A stretch of 64,000 nucleotides of DNA from Legionella lansingensis. GTDB taxonomy: Bacteria > Pseudomonadota > Gammaproteobacteria > Legionellales > Legionellaceae. Position numbers and translations under genes: made by a program. Below are positions 58,235 to 64,000 of the stretch, piece by piece; the first letter of the stretch is position 1; every line of letters begins with the position of its first letter. The stretch is from positions 1,485,001 through 1,549,000 of the forward strand of contig NZ_LT906451.1 of assembly GCF_900187355.1 (NCBI RefSeq), given 5' to 3'. Under the pieces are notes generated by a model. That model ran no database searches. It was not told the origin of the DNA and saw only the letters and a list, made by a program, of their open reading frames with translations.

Positions 58235-59377
58235 ATGTTAGATCTTATTCAGTTGTGGGAAAATACGCAATCTACTCAACATTCAAGCAAAGAACAACTT
58301 TCCCGTTCTTATCCTAGTGACACCAAACAAGCCGCAATTAACTTTGATACTAATACAACTCAATCAAGTTTTGAATTTACAGAGTCTCCAAATGTTATTT
58401 TTGTAAAAAATATTTCGACTTTAGAGCCTGCTGATTTTTATGGTGATTTACCAGAAGTAAACCTAACAAAGGAAGAGGAAGAGTCTCGATTAAAAGTAGT
58501 TGAAGAACAAAAAATCAAAAATTCGCATTTTTACGATGGCAAACAAATGGTTATCACCGGTGTGGTTTACAATGAAAGCACTAACACACTTTATTTAGAG
58601 GCCAAAAAAGTGCCTTACTCTTTTATTGTAGCGCTTAGTAATAAAAGGTTCCCTGAGGATAGTATTCTTTATCAGCTTCGTTTTTTTAAGACGGGTGTTC
58701 TTGCTCCATTGATAACTCGTAACGGCATGTCGATGTTATTACAAAGAGCCGCTCTTGGATTATATTCAGTTCCTGGTGGTTTTTTAGAAGCTCATGATGA
58801 AGAAAAAAGACTAAATTCCCATAATGGAAGTAATTTAGTTGTTGAAACTGCTGCCACAGAATTAAAAGAAGAGATCGTGGGCATTAAGGCTACAGATAAA
58901 CTGCGTTTTGAGTTTTCCAAACCACAAATTACCTCTATTTCGTTTAGAAAAACAGGTACTAATCCAATTGGCACAGTTGAGTTTGTTGCTCCTTCCTATG
59001 CAGACTGTCATAGTAGTTATTTACAACAGGTTTTTCTTACTAACCAGGCCGAAGATGCACGTGAGCATACTACTCAACATGAATTGATACCTTTAGATTC
59101 TCAAGAAAGAGATACACTTCTGACAAAATTATTAACTGGCCCAGTTAAATTGCCTGGTGCAAGTTTATATCTACCTGTAATGTTGAGTTTGACTCGTCTT
59201 GAGAATCAAACTCGTATGATGGTTTTCCCTAGAACTATTCCTAATAGCTTATCAATTGCATGGCCATTGAGTATCTTTACGACAAAGCCAATGAAATCTA
59301 TACCTACACCTAAAATTGAGCCAGATATTGAATCAGATGATGAAATTTATGGCGAAGGCTTCAACCTAATTTCTTAA
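58235..59377 (+). CDS. divergent Nudix-like protein, candidate effector
   Basis: About 380 residues. The first 110 are polar and Ser/Thr/Glu-rich. A Nudix-like core follows: LYSVPGGFLEAHDEE, then a roughly 13-residue insertion, then ATELKEEIVGI, which matches the REUxEExGU half of the box. The tail is acidic (IEPDIESDDEIYGEG). A short polar N-terminus, no partner genes and an acidic end fit an effector-like protein. ATG 58235 follows GGGGGAGGA; a start at 58193 is possible. Nudix activity is uncertain because of the insertion. Confidence 0.55.
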   Translation: MLDLIQLWENTQSTQHSSKEQLSRSYPSDTKQAAINFDTNTTQSSFEFTESPNVIFVKNISTLEPADFYGDLPEVNLTKEEEESRLKVVEEQKIKNSHFYDGKQMVITGVVYNESTNTLYLEAKKVPYSFIVALSNKRFPEDSILYQLRFFKTGVLAPLITRNGMSMLLQRAALGLYSVPGGFLEAHDEEKRLNSHNGSNLVVETAATELKEEIVGIKATDKLRFEFSKPQITSISFRKTGTNPIGTVEFVAPSYADCHSSYLQQVFLTNQAEDAREHTTQHELIPLDSQERDTLLTKLLTGPVKLPGASLYLPVMLSLTRLENQTRMMVFPRTIPNSLSIAWPLSIFTTKPMKSIPTPKIEPDIESDDEIYGEGFNLIS

Positions 59378-59394
59378 TGCGCTTAGATTGCTCA

Positions 59395-59436
59395 ATAAAT
59401 AAGGAGGATTATTTAAAAATAACCTTCCTTATTTAT
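59395..59436. terminator. bidirectional terminator-like hairpin
   Basis: A long AT-rich stem, ATAAATAAGGAGG pairing with CCTTCCTTATTTAT and continuing through GGATTATTT / AAATAACC, with a few wobble or mismatched pairs. It lies between the convergent Nudix-like and zapD genes, so it can serve both. No separate T-run is present, but the arms end in T-rich sequence. Confidence 0.55.
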
Positions 59437-59455
59437 GAGTCTAAATAACCTTTAA

Positions 59456-60205
59456 TTACAACTGGCAGATCGCCAAATCCAATTTAGCATCGGTTTCACG
59501 AACTTCACGCATCGTGGTGATTTCACACAATCTTAAACTCAAACCATGATGCCCTAATTGCATTCTTGGAACGATGCCAAATGACTTCTCAATTCTTAAC
59601 AAAATAAGATGACAGGACGTTTTGGGAGGTAAAGGGCGTTGATAAAATCCATTCAACATATCAATTTTATTGAATTTCGCTGTATCGCGTAGTAATGCCA
59701 AATATAAACTAACCACAGAATATAATGTTCTCAAGCTATTCAACCAACTAGCCAAATCCCTTTGCCTTAATTCAGGTTTTGATTCTAGCCACAACAAAAG
59801 TTGTGGGGAATACATTTCGCAATCAGAGCTATGTGTGGCTTGCGACACTCTGATTGATTGTAGAAAAGAGTTTTGATGAATATCGCCTCCAAATCGTCCC
59901 ACGACATGCGTTAAGATTTGGATTTGACTACATAGATGGTTATATAGGTTATCAGAGATGGTAGTTGTATTTGCCTTATTTGAAGCATGCTCAATACGCA
60001 TCAGCTCTTTTAGCAAACGACTCTTAAGTTCGGGCTTCTCAATAAGCTTGATGACTTCAATTACATTTTTCAGTGCATAGTGATGGATGACGGGATGGGT
60101 TTCCTTACAGGCTTGTTGGATGGTTTGATAAAGAGACTCAATCCTTAATGCGATCTTAGGCAAATAGTGAGTGGGTAACTGAAAGGTAATTGTGTCTTCA
60201 AACAT
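59456..60205 (-). CDS. zapD: cell division protein ZapD
   Basis: FtsZ-bundling protein (formerly YacF), about 249 residues, mostly helical. It has the typical N-terminus ITFQLPTHYLPKIALRIESLY, central GGDIHQNSFLQSI and C-terminal LRLCEITTMREVRETDAKLDLAICQL. ATG 60205 follows AAGGAAAG; an extra 18 codons to 60259 have no family match. It lies after coaE in the same direction, a common gammaproteobacterial order. Confidence 0.88.
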   Translation of the reverse strand: MFEDTITFQLPTHYLPKIALRIESLYQTIQQACKETHPVIHHYALKNVIEVIKLIEKPELKSRLLKELMRIEHASNKANTTTISDNLYNHLCSQIQILTHVVGRFGGDIHQNSFLQSIRVSQATHSSDCEMYSPQLLLWLESKPELRQRDLASWLNSLRTLYSVVSLYLALLRDTAKFNKIDMLNGFYQRPLPPKTSCHLILLRIEKSFGIVPRMQLGHHGLSLRLCEITTMREVRETDAKLDLAICQL

Positions 60206-60307
60206 ATAAAATTTGCTTTCCTTAGCTGACTTTTTGTTCAGTGTATCATAAAACAACAATAATACAAAAAATTGTAAAAAAATTAAAAACTTACAATATT
60301 TTATCTA

Positions 60308-60910
60308 TCATTGCGCTTGTGAAGCAAATTGTAAATATTGTTGGTGTAAATTTTCAATTTTTTCTTCTAATTCGGACAGTGTACCATTATTGAAAATAAT
60401 ATCGTCCGCTATTTCTTTTCTTTTACTATCGTCAAGCTGCACTGCCAAAATAGCCTTGGCATGTTCTCTCGATGTCTTATCTCTGGCCATAACGCGTTGA
60501 ATTTGATGTTCACGATCAGCTAATACAAGCAGTATGCGATTTAAATAAGGATACCCTTCTCGATCATTTAAAAGAGGAATTTCAATGACAGAATAAGCAC
60601 TCTTACTGCCACGGAGTTTTTCCTTGATACGCTTCCTAATGAGAGGGTGTAGCAACCGTTCTAGCCAGAGGCGCTCTTTAGGGTCATCAAATATAATGTT
60701 CCTTAAAGCTCGGCGATTAAGTTTGTTGTCGGCAGTAATAATTGCCTCACCAAAATGATCTCGAATCATCTGATAAGCAGGCTCACAGGGAGCACTAACT
60801 TCACGAGAAACGTCATCAGCACTAATAACTGTTATGCCTCTATTCCTAAACAAACCAGCCACAGTGGATTTCCCACTAGCAATGTTTCCTGTCAAGCCTA
60901 CGCAATACAT
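60308..60910 (-). CDS. coaE: dephospho-CoA kinase
   Basis: Last step of coenzyme A synthesis. 200 residues. P-loop GLTGNIASGKST at 5-16, ISADDVSREV for substrate binding, and VIEIPLLNDREGYPYLNRILLV. The start shares one base with the stop of the upstream Cys-rich gene (TAATG), so it is translationally coupled. pilD, often adjacent in other species, is not here. Confidence 0.94.
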   Translation of the reverse strand: MYCVGLTGNIASGKSTVAGLFRNRGITVISADDVSREVSAPCEPAYQMIRDHFGEAIITADNKLNRRALRNIIFDDPKERLWLERLLHPLIRKRIKEKLRGSKSAYSVIEIPLLNDREGYPYLNRILLVLADREHQIQRVMARDKTSREHAKAILAVQLDDSKRKEIADDIIFNNGTLSELEEKIENLHQQYLQFASQAQ

Positions 60911-61353
60911 TAAAGTTTCCGTGGATTTAAATTTCTACAAGTAAACGGGTAGACATAACAGGTCTCAGGAATGGCACTGTTTTCCTGACAATAAGCTTTA
61001 GCCGCAATGGCTGCATCATCAGCATCATCGTAAATGTTGCTCATCCATGGAGTGGCAGCTTCATCAAGCGCTACACAGCGCCACATAGGTCGAATACTCA
61101 TACCATTAACGATCATCTCACAATCTTGTTTGGAGGTCTTACATGTTGCCGGGACCCGGCTTTGCCTTTTACAAGCTTCGAAAGCGCGATTAATAGCCGT
61201 AAGCTGGTAGTCATTATGGCCATACCAGTCTCGGTTCTCAGCATCATGAGCCTTACACTTCCAAAACGTGGTGTCTATTAATGTAGCCCCAAGAGAAATT
61301 TGGCTCAGCAAAAGTAAGCCGCTAAAAATAATGGTGTCTACTGTTTTATTCAT
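60910..61353 (-). CDS. exported Cys-rich protein with an internal duplication
   Basis: 147 residues with a signal peptide (apolar stretch TIIFSGLLLLSQISLGA). The mature part contains two repeats of about 50 residues, each with four cysteines in the pattern W-K/R-C ... C ... V/I-P-x-TC ... C (WKCKAHD to SKQDCEM, and WRCVALD to PFTCRN). Paired disulfides in the periplasm are likely. No family recognised. ATG 61353 is preferred to GTG 61368; both overlap the end of the EAL gene. Confidence 0.7.
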   Translation of the reverse strand: MNKTVDTIIFSGLLLLSQISLGATLIDTTFWKCKAHDAENRDWYGHNDYQLTAINRAFEACKRQSRVPATCKTSKQDCEMIVNGMSIRPMWRCVALDEAATPWMSNIYDDADDAAIAAKAYCQENSAIPETCYVYPFTCRNLNPRKL

Positions 61354-62908
61354 TTTCTTTGTTCCCACCCATTATCTTAACCAATTGATCAAAGGCTACT
61401 GCCTTCTCAAAATACCATCCTTGCATTAGTTTCACCTTATATTGCTGCAAAAAAGTAACTTGTTCTTTCGTTTCCACGCCCTCAGCGATAATTTCCAGTT
61501 GTAAAGAATTTGCCATATGAATAATCGATTTATTTAAATATTCGGTAATTGCTCCTGTACCAATAGCATGAATAAAAATTTTATCAATTTTCAGATGGCT
61601 AAACGGAAAATGTTGCAAATACTTAATGCTGGCATGGCCTGTGCCGAAATCATCAATTGCTAAAAAATGACCTCTGTTTCTTAGCTCATGCATCTTAGCA
61701 ATAAGCTCTTCGTTGTCCTGGTCTAAAAGTTGTCTTTCAGTGAGTTCAATCATTAATTGCTGAGGTTTAATTTTATACCGTTCACATAAATTAAAAAATT
61801 CAGTAAAGAAATTTGGGTGAGAGAAATGAATGGCTGAGACATTCAAGGCAAGATGAAAATCGGGGTGTGTTTTTAGTAATTCCTGAGACTCTTGTAAAGC
61901 TTTTTCAAGCACTTGCAGTGTGATAGGAATAATTAAACCAGATTGCTCGGCTTCATCAATGAAAAATTCTGGCATCACTTGCTTCATCTCAGTTTGCCAT
62001 CGTAACAAAATCTCAGCTCCACAATAAGTATTTTTCGAAATATCTATAATGGGCTGGTACAGTGGTTGGAAGTCATGATGTCTGATGGCATTGTTTAATG
62101 CATGGGTTAATGAAAATCGTCGGTTTAAGATCCTTCGTAAATGAATGTATAAGAGAAAAGAGATAAAGAAAACAAATAAAGTAGCTATTACGATATGAAA
62201 GATAGAATATTTTCTAAATTGCTTACGATCTCCCACAAGAATGACTTTAAAGTTATCTAAATGCTGGAGTGGTGCTTCAGCCATGTACAGTGCTGGTTGA
62301 GAAGTGGCAAGAGGGTCTTTACCATATTGTAGTACGATTTCTTTGGCTTTAGTGTTAAAAAGCCCCGCATAGACTATTTCAGGTGGAACTGAATTTAAGA
62401 CATTCTGAATCAACTTTTCTAGAACATAAATTCCAAGATAATAATGACCAAGCTTTTGTTGCAATAAAAAAACATTTTCTTTTAACTGATCCATTTTTAA
62501 TGGACCGAAGAGTGTGGGACCTTCGTTGGTGAATGAAGGTAGAGAATAGTTCTCTGCTAACGTTGAGCAGATAATCTCATTATTCTCATTTCTGATAACT
62601 AACCCCGAGATCAATGGATTATTAAAGGTCATCGTCTGCAAAAGTGGTAATAGCTCCTTTTGGCAACTGGGAAGTTCGCGACCATATAAAGGAAGGGAAT
62701 AAGCTGACGTAAGTAATCTTTCTATTAAATCATCCAACTTAGCTCGAGTTTGATCGGCAATAACTTGCACCTTATGGTGAGTTTTGGATTGATTATGCTT
62801 CCACTGATAATAGAGGGCAACGGTAAGAAATGAAATAGTAAGCAGCATCCATAGGATGTTTAGTGCTTGTTCCGCAGTGGTAGGATCACTATGGCTGTTC
62901 TTTTTCAT
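61346..62908 (-). CDS. CSS-motif EAL-domain c-di-GMP phosphodiesterase
   Basis: 520 residues. A membrane helix at about 16-34, a periplasmic domain with CSS (ICSTLAENY) and a second helix at about 235-258 make the CSS sensor module, which in relatives is controlled by periplasmic disulfides. The EAL domain (about 270-515) has GAEILLRW in place of EVLLRW, NVSAIHF, ELTERQL, AIDDFGTGHAS, LKIDKIF and AEGVET, so catalysis is likely intact. It overlaps bioA by 20 nt and the Cys-rich gene by 8 nt. Confidence 0.9.
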   Translation of the reverse strand: MKKNSHSDPTTAEQALNILWMLLTISFLTVALYYQWKHNQSKTHHKVQVIADQTRAKLDDLIERLLTSAYSLPLYGRELPSCQKELLPLLQTMTFNNPLISGLVIRNENNEIICSTLAENYSLPSFTNEGPTLFGPLKMDQLKENVFLLQQKLGHYYLGIYVLEKLIQNVLNSVPPEIVYAGLFNTKAKEIVLQYGKDPLATSQPALYMAEAPLQHLDNFKVILVGDRKQFRKYSIFHIVIATLFVFFISFLLYIHLRRILNRRFSLTHALNNAIRHHDFQPLYQPIIDISKNTYCGAEILLRWQTEMKQVMPEFFIDEAEQSGLIIPITLQVLEKALQESQELLKTHPDFHLALNVSAIHFSHPNFFTEFFNLCERYKIKPQQLMIELTERQLLDQDNEELIAKMHELRNRGHFLAIDDFGTGHASIKYLQHFPFSHLKIDKIFIHAIGTGAITEYLNKSIIHMANSLQLEIIAEGVETKEQVTFLQQYKVKLMQGWYFEKAVAFDQLVKIMGGNKENE

Positions 62909-64000
62909 TGCTTTTGCTGTAAATCGCCTTTATAGAGTTTAGTGTGATCTCAGCTAATTTCTCAATAGTTTGTTTGTCAGAATTCAGTGGGGGTAACCAA
63001 TATAACGTTTTTCCTAATGGTCGTAAGAGCGCTCCTCTATTCAGAGCCTCCAAATAGAGTTGATAACCAACACGTTTATGTTCAGACTCCACTAAATCGG
63101 CTGCGACCATGGCGCCAATTCCTCTTAGACGGCATAATTTTCCAGTTATTGAGGCAATTTCGTGGAGGAGGTGTTGCATATGCAGGCCTAGCATTTCGGC
63201 TTGTTCAATAACTCCTTCTTTTTCAATCACTTTAATAGTTGCCAGTGCTGCACTTATAGCCAACGCATTCCCACTGTAGGTATGTGAATGCAGGAAAGAT
63301 TTTCCTTTCTCGTAATCATCGTAAAACAGCTCATAAATTGAATTTTTAATTAACACACAACTCAATGGCACTGTTCCTGACGTTAGCCCTTTAGATAAGC
63401 AAATAAGATCCGCCTGAATCTTGGCATGTTCGCAGGCAAGCCACTTTCCGGTTCTACCTAAGCCAGTCATGATTTCATCAGCAATGAGATAGATATCATT
63501 CTTTTTTGCCCATGTCGCTAGCTTTGTCAAAAAATCAGCGCTGTAGCATTGCATGCCTCCAGCTCCTTGAATAATGGGCTCAATAATAATGGCACAAACA
63601 TTTTCTTTGACGCTTTCAAGTTGGCGCAAGATGACAGGCCAAGTCACGTCTGCATTTGACCATAAGGGGTCTTCTTTATTTGCAACATAGGGCAGGGAAT
63701 GAATAAAATGCGATCTAACGCCGAACCCGTCATACGGTTGCTTGTAGAGTCCTAAATCGCTGATACTTAAAGTCCCTAGCGTTTCCCCATGGTAGCTATT
63801 TTGGAGCGTAATGAATTCATTTTTATGAGCTTTATCTTTTAATTGGCAAGCATGAATAGCAAGCTTCATGGCAATTTCAACTGCACTTGAACCGTCGCTT
63901 GCGAAAAAGATGTGTTGGTTTTGGCTGATGTCAGCCAATTTCTCACCCAGTTCTACGATTAAAGGGTGGGTGGTATTCGCTCCAATGACATGCTCAAACT
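62889..64000 (-). CDS. bioA: adenosylmethionine-8-amino-7-oxononanoate aminotransferase, 5' end outside the window
   Basis: Biotin synthesis: converts KAPA to DAPA using SAM as amino donor. The frame stays open to the window edge at 64000, reading HVIGANTTHPLIVELGEKLAD before the family's FFASDGSSAVEIAMK, so the N-terminus lies beyond. Landmarks are YHGETLGTLSISD, EPIIQGAGGM, ADEIMTGLGRTGKW and the PLP lysine in CLSKGLTSGTVPLSC. Its 3' end overlaps the EAL gene by 20 nt. No other bio gene is in the window. Confidence 0.92.
   Translation of the reverse strand, partial: FEHVIGANTTHPLIVELGEKLADISQNQHIFFASDGSSAVEIAMKLAIHACQLKDKAHKNEFITLQNSYHGETLGTLSISDLGLYKQPYDGFGVRSHFIHSLPYVANKEDPLWSNADVTWPVILRQLESVKENVCAIIIEPIIQGAGGMQCYSADFLTKLATWAKKNDIYLIADEIMTGLGRTGKWLACEHAKIQADLICLSKGLTSGTVPLSCVLIKNSIYELFYDDYEKGKSFLHSHTYSGNALAISAALATIKVIEKEGVIEQAEMLGLHMQHLLHEIASITGKLCRLRGIGAMVAADLVESEHKRVGYQLYLEALNRGALLRPLGKTLYWLPPLNSDKQTIEKLAEITLNSIKAIYSKSNEKEQP

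Overview
The window looks like a chromosomal segment of a Legionella-type gammaproteobacterium. Non-coding DNA is AT-rich. The zwf-pgl-edd-glk-eda-sugar transporter block with a glucoamylase next to it is the Entner-Doudoroff locus known from Legionella. Several genes have the look of Dot/Icm (type IVB) effectors: a Wip-like phosphatase, a zeta-like P-loop protein, an SGNH hydrolase with a membrane tail, and a divergent Nudix protein. The species cannot be named from sequence reading alone.

Layout. 1-3312: end of an rRNA operon (16S-23S spacer, complete 23S, 5S, terminator). 3351-8624: NAD salvage pair pncB-pncA, then a DJ-1/PfpI protein, a ComA/HSA32-like protein, a Wip-like phosphatase and an AhpD-like protein. 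8647-10359 (minus): YbaL/KefB-type antiporter. 10451-15673 (minus): a 1740-residue modular protein with a papain-like peptidase and an amidase domain. 15814-20564: EamA exporter, a MITE-like element, a minus-strand trio (phosphoribosyltransferase, dienelactone-hydrolase-like, erythromycin-esterase-like), and a divergent host-attachment-family gene. 20633-28923: zeta-like candidate effector, SdaC-type serine transporter, an oxygenase-like protein, a PAS-receiver protein without kinase, DUF3775, an HGSNAT-like membrane protein and a PA0069-type radical SAM protein. 29022-31264: a pentapeptide-repeat membrane protein paired with a two-helix sensor-like protein.

31329-39889: the glucose block. 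G6P dehydrogenase, 6-phosphogluconolactonase, 6-phosphogluconate dehydratase, glucokinase and KDPG aldolase overlap or nearly abut. A sugar/H+ symporter follows, and a secreted fungal-type glucoamylase lies on the opposite strand. Together they can turn extracellular alpha-glucan into pyruvate and glyceraldehyde 3-phosphate. 40065-43409: a PLP serine/threonine dehydratase, a small secreted protein, an MFS symporter and an Mth938-like protein. 43469-54803: housekeeping genes alaC, an RpfE-like gene, recJ, dusA, secA, a Nudix gene and a YdiJ-type dehydrogenase. 55148-59377: SGNH protein, DUF523, DMT transporter, Nudix-like protein. 59456-64000 (minus): bioA (cut by the window edge), a CSS-EAL phosphodiesterase, a duplicated Cys-rich exported protein, coaE and zapD.

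Short dispersed or palindromic repeats sit in many of the gaps (5396, 16936, 26439, 38515, 41589, 48310, 51630). No tRNA gene, CRISPR array, complete insertion sequence or prophage was seen.
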